The notes below the pieces were generated by a model. The model was not told the DNA's origin. It was given only the letters and a program-made list of their open reading frames with translations, and ran no database searches. Positions 7,144 through 16,020 of a stretch of DNA of 17,400 bases are shown here, piece by piece. Positions within the stretch are counted from its first letter, which is position 1; the number at the start of each line of letters is the position of its first letter. The stretch lies in NCBI GenBank assembly GCA_964632355.1, contig CAZWBW010000062.1:1-17400 (forward strand). Reading direction: 5' to 3'. The DNA is from JALOAP01 sp964632355. Lineage in GTDB: Bacteria > Chloroflexota > Dehalococcoidia > Tepidiformales > Tepidiformaceae. The translations under genes and the position numbers were made by a program.

Positions 7144-7150
7144 CTTGAGT
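7144..7150 (+). promoter_or_regulatory. Single HAIR-like half-site
   Basis: CTTGAGT equals one arm of the known HspR operator (CTTGAGT-N7-ACTCAAG). The second arm is absent at the expected spacing; only two of seven bases match. Confidence 0.3.
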
Positions 7151-7167
7151 ATCTTTTTGTTAGAGTT

Positions 7168-7187
7168 GCTGCAAAACACATTGCAGC
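7168..7187. promoter_or_regulatory. Candidate heat-shock operator: perfect inverted repeat over the dnaJ -35 box
   Basis: GCTGCAA-N6-TTGCAGC is a perfect 7-bp inverted repeat. Its right arm contains the dnaJ -35 hexamer TTGCAG, so a bound protein would block polymerase. Its layout (7-6-7) resembles the HspR site layout (7-7-7), although the bases differ. Assignment to HspR is inference. Confidence 0.45.
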
Positions 7188-7209
7188 GGCGTAACGACGG
7201 CGCTAGACT
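7181..7209 (+). promoter_or_regulatory. Promoter of the dnaJ-hspR-clpC operon
   Basis: TTGCAG (7181-7186), 17-nt spacer, TAGACT (7204-7209), then six bases to the dnaJ ATG at 7216. The predicted start point is the A of the ATG, so the mRNA would be leaderless at dnaJ. No ribosome binding site precedes dnaJ, which agrees. Confidence 0.65.
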
Positions 7210-7215
7210 GAGGCT

Positions 7216-8220
7216 ATGGCGAAGGACTTCTACTCGATCCTGGGTGTCCCGCGGAACGCCTCCGATAAGGAGATCCGCTCCGCGTACCGGAAACTTGCCC
7301 GCAAGTACCACCCGGACGTGACACCGAACGATCGTGTGGCCGAAGAGCGCTTCAAGGAGATCACCGCCGCCTACGAGGTGCTTTCGGATCCAGAGAAACG
7401 CCGTAAGTACGACAAGTACGGCGACAAGTGGGAGTACGCCGACCAGATCGAGGAGATGGAGAAGCGCCAGTCCGCCGCCGGGTGGGCGCGCCGGGCCGGT
7501 GGCTCCAGTATGTTCGACACCGGCTTCGGCGACTTCGGCTCGATCTTCGATAGCCTCTTCCGCCGCGAGCGAGGTGGTCCTCGCGGTACACCCGCAGCCC
7601 GGCGCGGCCAGGACGTCGAAACGCCCGTCGAGGTGTCGCTCGAAGAGGCGTTCCGCGGTACCACCCGCACCGTCCGGCTGCAGACTCCGGAACTCTGCCG
7701 CACCTGCGGCGGTACCGGCGAAGTCGCTGGGGCCATCTGCCACACGTGCGACGGCACCGGGCAGGTCCTTCGCGACCGCCGGCTCGAAGTGAAGGTGCCC
7801 CCGGGCGTGAAGACGGGCTCTCGCGTTCGCATCGCCGGCGAAGGGCGGCCGGGTATCGGTGGTGGCCCGAGCGGCGACCTCTACCTTGTCGTCACCGTGC
7901 TCCCGCACCCGCGCTTCGAGCGCAAAGGCGACGACCTCTACCTGGAGCAGCCCGTCCCACTGCTCGACGCCGTCCTCGGCGGCGAGGTCGAAGTCCAGAC
8001 GATCGACGGTCGCGTCGCCCTGCGAATCCCCGAGCTGACCCAGAACGGGCGTCAGATTCGGCTCGCCGGCAAGGGTATGCCAGCGCTCGGCGGTGGGAAG
8101 CGCGGCGACCTCTTCGTCAAGGTTCGCGTGCAACTCCCCGAAAAGCTCACGCCCGAGGAGCGCGAACACTTCGAAGCACTTCGCGCGCTTGCGAAAGAAA
8201 AGGCACGGGTGGGCGCCTAG
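7216..8220 (+). CDS. dnaJ: DnaJ-family co-chaperone with a half-size zinc finger
   Basis: Hsp40 that delivers unfolded substrates to DnaK and stimulates its ATPase. 334 residues: J-domain (about 4-69) with the essential HPD at 32-34; a Gly/Phe-rich stretch (about 94-124) with the segment FDTGFGDFGSIFDSLF; then the substrate-binding domains (about 135-320). The zinc region holds only two CxxCxGxG motifs, CRTCGGTG (161-168) and CHTCDGTG (175-182). Classical type I DnaJ has four that make two zinc sites. One zinc site can form here, from the four cysteines 161, 164, 175 and 178. It opens the operon with hspR 36 nt downstream. No dnaK or grpE is in the window. Confidence 0.92.
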   Translation: MAKDFYSILGVPRNASDKEIRSAYRKLARKYHPDVTPNDRVAEERFKEITAAYEVLSDPEKRRKYDKYGDKWEYADQIEEMEKRQSAAGWARRAGGSSMFDTGFGDFGSIFDSLFRRERGGPRGTPAARRGQDVETPVEVSLEEAFRGTTRTVRLQTPELCRTCGGTGEVAGAICHTCDGTGQVLRDRRLEVKVPPGVKTGSRVRIAGEGRPGIGGGPSGDLYLVVTVLPHPRFERKGDDLYLEQPVPLLDAVLGGEVEVQTIDGRVALRIPELTQNGRQIRLAGKGMPALGGGKRGDLFVKVRVQLPEKLTPEEREHFEALRALAKEKARVGA

Positions 8221-8256
8221 TGCCAGCTACCGATTCGAACGAAAGGAGGTGACGAC

Positions 8257-8631
8257 ATGGGCCGAGAACGCACGCAGCCGCAAGACGGCGAGCTGGACGA
8301 CGACGAGCCGTGCTACGTCATCTCCATCGCCGCCCGCCTTGTTGGCCTTCACCAGCAGACGCTGCGGTACTACGAGCGCGCCGGCCTGGTCCAACCGAAA
8401 CGCACCGCCGGGAACATCCGGATGTACTCCAATCGCGACATCCAGAAAATCCGCCAGGCCCAGCGGCTGGTCGATGAGCTTGGCGTCAACCTTGCCGGCG
8501 TCGAAATCATCATGCGGATGAGCGAACAGCTTCGCAGTCTGCAGGAACGCCTCGAAGCTACCCAGCGCGAACTCGACCGGCTCCGCGCTACCCGGCTTCC
8601 CGCGCCGTACGAAGGCACGAGGCACGACTAA
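8257..8631 (+). CDS. hspR: Heat-shock repressor HspR (MerR family)
   Basis: 124-residue DNA-binding repressor that in actinobacteria binds HAIR sites and needs DnaK as co-repressor. The acidic N-terminus (about 9-18) leads to a MerR winged helix (about 20-90) with LHQQTLRYYERAGLVQP and the HspR-typical IRMYSNRDIQKIRQAQRLVDELGVNLAGVEIIM. A C-terminal coiled coil follows (about 88-112). AAGGAGGTGACGAC just before ATG 8257 is the best ribosome binding site in the window. It sits in the operon it presumably controls, giving negative feedback. Its stop TAA overlaps the start of a 55-codon ORF (TAATG). Confidence 0.93.
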   Translation: MGRERTQPQDGELDDDEPCYVISIAARLVGLHQQTLRYYERAGLVQPKRTAGNIRMYSNRDIQKIRQAQRLVDELGVNLAGVEIIMRMSEQLRSLQERLEATQRELDRLRATRLPAPYEGTRHD

Positions 8632-8794
8632 TGCGGCGGGAGCAGGACGAACGTCCGCACCTTCACGGGCCGGTCCGCCGCTACGAATACCGGCGGGAAC
8701 TGCTCTCATTGGAAGCAGATAGACCAACCCGCGGCGCAGGGCAGAAGCCCGGTGGCCCTGCGCCGTTCAACTTCTCGTCCCGGAGGGACGCACC

Positions 8795-8798
<4 letters not shown>
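8631..8798 (+). CDS. 55-residue basic small protein between hspR and clpC
   Basis: ATG at 8631 overlaps the hspR stop (TAATG), and the TGA at 8796-8798 overlaps the clpC start (ATGA). The frame therefore fills the whole gap and is coupled to both neighbours. GAGG (8618-8621) lies about 9 nt upstream. The product begins MRREQDERPHLHG and has a charged helix-prone stretch VRRYEYRRELLSLEADR (15-31). A Gly/Pro-rich part follows (about 35-45), and it ends FNFSSRRDAP. It is rich in Arg and has no membrane segment or cysteine. I recognise no family. A chance frame would seldom fit both borders this exactly, but coding is not proven. An adaptor or regulator of HspR or ClpC is speculation. Confidence 0.6.
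8732..8765 (+). other. RNA hairpin before clpC
   Basis: An 11-bp stem (8732-8742 with 8755-8765), core GGCGCAGGGC / GCCCTGCGCC, with a 12-nt loop lies 29 nt before clpC and inside the small ORF. No T-run follows, so it is not a normal terminator. It could mark a processing or stability site that sets clpC expression apart from dnaJ-hspR. Confidence 0.5.
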
Positions 8799-11260
<2,462 letters not shown>

Positions 11261-11281
11261 CGGTTCCCCGAATCCTGCAGT

Positions 11282-11309
11282 CGGGGGCTGGTGGAGACGC
11301 CAGCCCCCG
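11282..11309 (+). terminator. Terminator of the dnaJ-hspR-clpC operon
   Basis: A 10-bp stem CGGGGGCTGG / CCAGCCCCCG with an 8-nt loop starts 21 nt past the clpC stop. The downstream TCTTGGTG is only mildly T-rich, but the position and stem strength support termination. Confidence 0.7.
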
Positions 11310-11395
11310 TCTTGGTGCTCAGATGCGTGACACTCGCTCCCGCGCCGCGTGCGGTACCCTCTGGCGAAACACCGCCCCACCGGCAAGGAGATTCA

Positions 11396-11962
11396 ATGGC
11401 GTCCGAAGGCCGTGTCCAGACCTGCTGGGGACTCGTCGACCCGCTCATGGCCGCGTATCACGACAACGAGTGGGGCATCCCCTGCCACGACGACCAGCGC
11501 CTCTTCGAAATGCTTGTGCTCGAAGGCTTCCAGGCCGGCCTCTCGTGGTCGACCATCCTGAACAAACGCGAAAACTTCCGCCGCGCGTTCGATAACTGGG
11601 ATGCCGAACGCATCGCCGCCTATGGAGAGGACGACATCGCGCGTCTCCTCGGCGACCCCGGCATCGTACGCAACCGCCTCAAGATCGCGGCCACCATCGA
11701 CAACGCTCGCGCCTACCTCCGCCTCCGCGAGCAGCACGGCAGCTTCGACGCATACATCTGGTCCTTTGCACCCGCTCCGCGCAGCGCGCCACCGCTCCGG
11801 TTCGAAGATCTCCCCGCATCCACTCCCGAATCCGACGCGATGTCGAAGGCATTGAAGAAGGCGGGCATGCGGTTCGTCGGTACCACCATCTGCTACGCCT
11901 TCATGCAGGCCGTCGGCATGGTGAACGACCACCTGGCGGGGTGCCCTCGCGCTATCGCCTAG
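11396..11962 (+). CDS. tag: DNA-3-methyladenine glycosylase I
   Basis: Removes 3-methyladenine from alkylated DNA, the first step of base excision repair. 188 residues with the family start CWGLVDPLMAAYHDNEWG, then LFEMLVLEGFQAGLSWSTIL and GTTICYAFMQAVGMVNDH. The zinc ligands of Tag are all visible: Cys10, His22, His179 and Cys183, matching the four known ligands in E. coli Tag. ATG 11396 has AAGGAG about 6 nt upstream; a longer frame beginning at 11291 runs through the terminator and is unlikely. Its TAG stop lies in the palindrome CTAG that also stops the opposing CoA-transferase gene. Confidence 0.95.
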   Translation: MASEGRVQTCWGLVDPLMAAYHDNEWGIPCHDDQRLFEMLVLEGFQAGLSWSTILNKRENFRRAFDNWDAERIAAYGEDDIARLLGDPGIVRNRLKIAATIDNARAYLRLREQHGSFDAYIWSFAPAPRSAPPLRFEDLPASTPESDAMSKALKKAGMRFVGTTICYAFMQAVGMVNDHLAGCPRAIA

Positions 11963-13200
11963 GCGTGCAGGCTCTCGTCCGGGTCATCCGCAGTCACGCC
12001 CTTCGCGTAGAGTTCGGCGATTCGCTCCTCCGGCAGGCGAAGGATATCGCGGAGCACGTAGCTGTTGTGCTGTCCGAACCCCGGCGCCGGCAGGCGCACG
12101 TGCGCCGGCGTTCGCGACATCTTCCACGGCGGCGCCTCAACTTCCCACGTCCCTGCGTCCGGGTGCGTGTGTTCGACCCACTGTCCGCGCCAGCGCAGGT
12201 GCGGGTCCGCCATCAGTTCCGGCACGGTGAGCACCGCCCCCGCCGGCACACCGAAGCGCTGCAGGTGGAACATCGCCGCGTAGTGTCCCCGCTGGCTCGT
12301 CCACGCTTCGATGATGGCGTCGAGTTCCTTCTCGTTCGCCTTCCGTGCAGCGTTGGTGGCGAAGCGCTCATCCGTGGCCAGCTCCGGCCGGTCGATTGCC
12401 TGGCACAGCTTCGCGAACTGCTCGTCGTTTTCGCACGCGATCACCACCCACGAGTCCTCGCCCGCGCAGCGGTCCCGGTTGTGTGGCGCGAACATCGGGT
12501 GCCGGTTCCCGATTGGCCGCGGCAGTTTCCCATTCATCGTGTAGTCCACGAGGAACTCGCCAACGAACGTGCCCAGGTTCTCCCGCTGCGCGATTTCGAC
12601 GTACATGCCTTCGCCCGTGCGGTTTCGATGCCGGATCGCCATCGCGACCGCGGCCACCAGCGACGTTCCCGCCATCGGGTCGCCGTAGCTGAAGCCGGTC
12701 TTCATCGGCTCCCCGTCTTCGTATCCCGAGACCGAAACCAGCCCCGCGAGTTGCTCAACGTTCGAACCATAAGCGACGTAATGCGCCTCCGGCCCCGTCT
12801 TCCCGTGCCCGGGCATTGAGACATAAATGATGTCGGGCTTGACTGCCTTCACCGCCTCGTACGTGAGCCCGAGGTTGTCCATGACGTCGGCGCGGTAGTT
12901 CTCGACGATGACATCGCTCACCTTCACGAGTTCGAGGAGCACCTCGCGGCCTTCCGGCTTCCGCAGGTCGAGCGCGAACCCGTACTTGTTCCGGTTGTTG
13001 TGGTTGAAGTATGCGGACTTGTTGTACCAGCGCGGTTCGTCGCGCGGGATGAGCCCCAGCCCCCGCAGCAGGTCCCACTGCCCCGGGGCCTCGATCTTGA
13101 TGACCTCCGCGCCGTAGTCGCCGAGCAGCCGCGTGCCGAACGGCCCGGCCCACACCATCGTGAGGTCAACGATACGAATCCCGTCGAGCGGCAGCGTCAT
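11959..13200 (-). CDS. Class III (CaiB/BaiF) CoA-transferase, second of pair
   Basis: Moves CoA between carboxylic acids. 413 residues. The N-terminal Rossmann half shows LPLDGIRIVDLT, GDYGAEVIKIEAPG (27-40) and VSDVIVENYRADVMDNLGL (95-112). The catalytic Asp expected in this family is Asp174 in SYGDPMAGTS. The C-terminal half shows AGAVLTVPELMADPHLRWRG, the usual dimer segment. ATG 13200 overlaps the upstream stop (ATGA). The gene ends in CTAG shared with tag. The acceptor and donor cannot be predicted; family members act on carnitine, formate, 2-methylmalate and aromatic acids. The two CoA-transferases of the cassette differ clearly in sequence, so they are not a recent duplication. Confidence 0.9.
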   Translation of the reverse strand: MTLPLDGIRIVDLTMVWAGPFGTRLLGDYGAEVIKIEAPGQWDLLRGLGLIPRDEPRWYNKSAYFNHNNRNKYGFALDLRKPEGREVLLELVKVSDVIVENYRADVMDNLGLTYEAVKAVKPDIIYVSMPGHGKTGPEAHYVAYGSNVEQLAGLVSVSGYEDGEPMKTGFSYGDPMAGTSLVAAVAMAIRHRNRTGEGMYVEIAQRENLGTFVGEFLVDYTMNGKLPRPIGNRHPMFAPHNRDRCAGEDSWVVIACENDEQFAKLCQAIDRPELATDERFATNAARKANEKELDAIIEAWTSQRGHYAAMFHLQRFGVPAGAVLTVPELMADPHLRWRGQWVEHTHPDAGTWEVEAPPWKMSRTPAHVRLPAPGFGQHNSYVLRDILRLPEERIAELYAKGVTADDPDESLHA

Positions 13201-13676
13201 CGCCCACCTCCCGCTTTCCGGGCGAGGCTCGGCGGCCCCTGCCACGTCTCGCCGTTGTCCAGCAGCACGCGCAGCGACGTTCCTGTCGATTCCACCGTGC
13301 CCTCAAGCCATCGGCCCGAGGGTGGGTGCTTGCTTCGCTCCGGCACCGATACGCGTGCCCCCTCCGGGAACTCCGCCGACGCCGTGATTTCGATGGTTTC
13401 GATGCGCTGCCCGATGCTCCGCGCCAGCACCTGCAGCAGCGGGAAGTCGTTCGTCGCCCGCAGCGTCTTGATTGCTTCCTCGCGCGTGGCCGGTTCCCGG
13501 GCTGCGCGGAGGTCCGCCGGTGGTGGTATTGAATCCTCCCCGCCCCGGCGCACGAACTGCGCGACCATCTGCTTCGCGCGCGGCGCCACCTCCTCGAGCA
13601 TTTCGTAGAGCAACGCCACGTCGTCCGTGCCCTCGAAGAAGGCCATTGCCCGCGCCACGTCCTCGCGCCTGGTCAT
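13197..13676 (-). CDS. 159-residue protein of unknown function between two CoA-transferases
   Basis: Joined to both neighbours by ATGA overlaps (13673-13676 and 13197-13200), which argues strongly for a real gene in one operon. Three parts are visible: an acidic helical start (about 1-45, FFEGTDDVALLYEMLEEV), a middle with FPLLQVLARSIGQRIETIEI (about 79-98), and a beta-rich end (about 122-149, SGRWLEGTVESTGTSLRVLLDNGETW) that looks like a small SH3-like barrel. There is no signal peptide, membrane helix or cysteine. I recognise no family. A subunit, assembly factor or regulator of the CoA-transferases is inferred from position only. ATG 13676 is used because it makes the overlap; a longer frame is open upstream. 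Confidence 0.8.
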   Translation of the reverse strand: MTRREDVARAMAFFEGTDDVALLYEMLEEVAPRAKQMVAQFVRRGGEDSIPPPADLRAAREPATREEAIKTLRATNDFPLLQVLARSIGQRIETIEITASAEFPEGARVSVPERSKHPPSGRWLEGTVESTGTSLRVLLDNGETWQGPPSLARKAGGGR

Positions 13677-14863
13677 ACCTCCACCCCCGTTCGAACCCGC
13701 GCTACCTCGTCTGCGGAGAGCCCCGCCAGGTCGCGCAGCACCTCTTCGGTGTGCTCCCCGAGGAGCGGAGCCCGGCCCGTGCTCCATCCATCAGGCCCCA
13801 TCCACCAAGGCGGACCAGGGTACGTCGCCTCTCCCGCGACCGGGTGGTCGATGCGCTGGAGGTATCCCCGTGCATTGAGTTGCGGGCTCTCCACAAGGTC
13901 GGCCATGGTGTGCACGAAGCTAATCGGCGCGCGCATCTTCCCCGCCCGCTCGTAGATCTCCCGCTTCTTCTGCTCCGCGGCCCACGCGTACAACTCGGCC
14001 ATCAGCTCATCGTTGTGCGCGGTTCGGTCTGCTTGCGTCACGAACCGCGGGTCCTCGAACAGGTCCGGCCGTTCGATCGCTTCCGTGAACGGCTTCCAGT
14101 TGCGCGGCATGATGTGCACGCCGAGGTGGCCGTCCTGGCACGGATAGATGCCGATGTAGCTCGCCATGTGGTTCCCGCGCCGCACGCCGCTCCATCGACC
14201 GAGGTAACTGTAGTACGGGATGCCGGCTTCAAGGATCGGCGCCATGCATTGCTGGACACTCACGTCGACGTGCTGTCCCTCCCCGTCGCGCTCCGCAGCC
14301 AGCAGCGCCAGTGTTGCCGCCGAAAACCCGTTAAGCCCGCCCTGGTAATCCGCCTGGTACCCGCCATTCTTCAGCGGCCCGCCGTCGGGTGTTCCTGTGA
14401 TGAACATCTGTCCGCCCATCGCGAACGCCACCAGGTTGTTGTACCGGTAGTCCGCGTACGGCCCGTCCTGCCCGAACGCCGTTATCGAAACGAGTGTGAT
14501 GCGCGGGTTCACCTCCCGCAGCCGCTCATACGTCACGCCCAGCGCCCGCAGGTCCGCCGGGCGAAAGTTCTCGATCACCACGTCGCACTTTGCCGCGATG
14601 CGAAGCAGCGCATCGAGCCCGGCAGGAGTGCGCGGGTCCAGTTCCACCGATCGCTTGCCGGTGTTCAGGTACAGGAAAAGGGCGCTCGTTTCCGGGTTCG
14701 GTTTGCCGTCTTTGAACGGCCCGTGCGCTCGCGCGATGTCGCCGCCCGGCGGTTCGACCTTGATGACATCGGCCCCGTATCCCGCGAACAGCTTGCCGCA
14801 GAAAGGCGCCGAAACAAACGTCCCGAGTTCGAGTACGCGAAGGCCAGAGAGGGGTTGTGGCAT
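13673..14863 (-). CDS. Class III (CaiB/BaiF) CoA-transferase, first of pair
   Basis: 396 residues with the family start LSGLRVLELGTFVSAPFCGK, then GYGADVIKVEPPGGD (28-42), LNTGKRSVELD (66-76) and CDVVIENFRP (93-102). The expected catalytic residue is Asp172 in YQADYQGGLNG. A conserved segment GEGQHVDVSVQQ follows. The wording is close to members that use dicarboxylic or branched acyl-CoAs, but substrate is not decided. ATG 14863 is followed directly by the family start. A -10 box TAGAAT lies 7 nt upstream, predicting a leaderless transcript; no ribosome binding site is seen. It heads a three-gene cassette and overlaps the 159-residue gene by 4 nt. Confidence 0.92.
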   Translation of the reverse strand: MPQPLSGLRVLELGTFVSAPFCGKLFAGYGADVIKVEPPGGDIARAHGPFKDGKPNPETSALFLYLNTGKRSVELDPRTPAGLDALLRIAAKCDVVIENFRPADLRALGVTYERLREVNPRITLVSITAFGQDGPYADYRYNNLVAFAMGGQMFITGTPDGGPLKNGGYQADYQGGLNGFSAATLALLAAERDGEGQHVDVSVQQCMAPILEAGIPYYSYLGRWSGVRRGNHMASYIGIYPCQDGHLGVHIMPRNWKPFTEAIERPDLFEDPRFVTQADRTAHNDELMAELYAWAAEQKKREIYERAGKMRAPISFVHTMADLVESPQLNARGYLQRIDHPVAGEATYPGPPWWMGPDGWSTGRAPLLGEHTEEVLRDLAGLSADEVARVRTGVEV

Positions 14864-14870
14864 GACCGGG

Positions 14871-14876
14871 ATTCTA
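14871..14876 (-). promoter_or_regulatory. -10 box of the CoA-transferase cassette
   Basis: TAGAAT on the minus strand, then seven bases to the ATG, so transcription would start at or beside the A of ATG 14863. A weak TTGCGG lies 19 nt further upstream as a possible -35 box. Confidence 0.5.
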
Positions 14877-14924
14877 CGCTTGTCTGTTCCGGGTGCCGCA
14901 AGCCCGTTCGAACCGCCGTTCGCC

Positions 14925-15512
14925 CTACCCCTCGGGTTCGAGTTCCACCGAGAACGTGGCGTGCTCGCTGTCGATCGAGTGGATCGAAACCCGCGCGACG
15001 CCGGGAAGCGCCGCCAGCCGCTCCTGGAAATCGAGCACCGTCCCGAAACCGCTCCCACGCACCTCCACGTCGACCTGCCGATAGGGCGTGGCAGGCTCCC
15101 CGGATGGGCGTTCGGCTGCTTCCGCTGCTGCGCTGCCGCGCTGGCCTTTCATCGTTCCCTGCGTCAGCCGGTCGAGGCCGCCCACGATGCTCTGGAGGGT
15201 AGCCAGCAACTCCGCATACTCATCCCGAACCTGGAGCAACGGTGCCAGGAGTTGCTCTCTGAGGCTCGGTGCCCGGGGCGGTGGTTGCGGCGCCGGCGGA
15301 GGCTGCGGAGGCGCTTGCGCGGGCTCCGGGTCGGCACTCGATGCGGGAAGCGACAGCCGCGCCTCGAGTTCCGCCAGCCGGTCGAGCAGTACTTCGTAGT
15401 CCCGCCGCAGCAGGTCATAGCGCCGCCGAAGCTGACGCACCGAGGACTCCCCGGCTGTCGTTTCGCGAAGCCGCTCCAGCAATAGGTGCTCGCCCTCGTT
15501 CTGCTGCGACAT
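14925..15512 (-). CDS. Coiled-coil protein with small C-terminal alpha/beta domain
   Basis: 195 residues. A coiled coil (about 8-53, with RQLRRRYDLLRRDYEVLLDRLAEL) is followed by a Pro/Gln-rich linker (about 63-80). A second helical region (about 82-118) leads to a compact end domain (about 145-195) with the pattern strand-helix-strand-strand: VDVEVRGSGF, VLDFQERLAALPGV, VSIHSID, ATFSVEL. The end domain has the look of small ferredoxin-like folds, but I cannot name a family. There is no signal or membrane segment, so a cytoplasmic scaffold or regulator is likely. ATG 15512 has GGGGAGGGGA directly upstream; a longer frame to 15719 is less likely. The CoA-transferase cassette starts 61 nt downstream. 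Confidence 0.75.
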   Translation of the reverse strand: MSQQNEGEHLLLERLRETTAGESSVRQLRRRYDLLRRDYEVLLDRLAELEARLSLPASSADPEPAQAPPQPPPAPQPPPRAPSLREQLLAPLLQVRDEYAELLATLQSIVGGLDRLTQGTMKGQRGSAAAEAAERPSGEPATPYRQVDVEVRGSGFGTVLDFQERLAALPGVARVSIHSIDSEHATFSVELEPEG

Positions 15513-15798
15513 TCCCCTCCCCGCCGAAGCGTGTGTGCGATGGGCCCCAGACCGCTGCTTGCCAGGGCGGAGGGCCGGCGATGAGGCAGCCGGCAAACGT
15601 GTTCTTCCCCGCAGCGACCCGGCCACCACGCTAAATCGATTGTGCCCGGTAGGTCCGGCCGCTGCGCTCGCGCGCTTCGTATCTAATGCATCGGTCACAG
15701 ACTCAGGACTCTGAAGCACGTATCCATCCGGAGCAAGAGTTCGATCTGCTTTTGCACAGGGACTGTTCTAATTGTCATACCCGACCGACGATCCTGGC
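15513..15798. other. Divergent intergenic region
   Basis: 286 bases between the coiled-coil gene (minus) and the small ORF before the tandem stress-protein gene (plus). The only candidate signal is a weak plus-strand pair TTGCAC (15752-15757), 17 nt, TCATAC (15775-15780), 18 nt before the ATG at 15799. No RNA gene or repeat was seen. Confidence 0.4.
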
Positions 15799-15945
15799 AT
15801 GGGAGAGGCAGCACGAATCTATACCTACGACGACGAACTTCATGAACGCCGCCGAAGGCTCGCGCTCGTCCGGACCCCGATCGAATTCGAAGCCGAGCGC
15901 CTCAAGCGGCTCCAGGAACGGTGCAGGGATACACGCGACCCCTAA
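15799..15945 (+). CDS. Small charged helical ORF upstream of the tandem stress-protein gene
   Basis: 48 codons, beginning MGEAARIYTYDDELHERR and continuing with a charged helix PIEFEAERLKRLQERC. Codon choice is GC-rich at third positions, as in the neighbouring genes. No strong ribosome binding site is seen. After its TAA the same frame stays open for 24 more codons, ending at a TAA that overlaps the next gene's ATG (TAATG). It may be a complete tiny protein or the first part of a 73-codon gene broken by one stop. No family recognised. Confidence 0.4.
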   Translation: MGEAARIYTYDDELHERRRRLALVRTPIEFEAERLKRLQERCRDTRDP

Positions 15946-16020
15946 CAGTTGCTCCACTGCGTGCGGTACATGCAGGATGAAGGGCACAATCTGGCGCCAC
16001 TGCGCCACGGGGAGACGTAA
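15946..16020 (+). pseudogene. Possible in-frame remainder of the small ORF
   Basis: 24 sense codons in the same frame as the 15799 ORF (QLLHCVRYMQDEGHNLAPL...), closed by TAA at 16018-16020 that shares its last base with the next ATG. An internal ATG at 15970 would give only 16 residues. Either a separated fragment of one gene, a leader peptide, or chance. Confidence 0.25.

Noticed and set aside
7073..7215. CIRCE element or complete HAIR site
   Set aside because: No TTAGCACTC-type arms exist, and only one HAIR arm is present.
11291..11395. Longer tag gene with 35 extra residues
   Set aside because: The extension runs through the clpC operon terminator, and the ribosome binding site and family start both support ATG 11396.
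13472..15202. Long plus-strand frame (576 codons) opposite the CoA-transferase cassette
   Set aside because: Antisense shadow, Arg/Pro-rich without any motif, opposite genes with clear family signatures and ATGA overlaps.
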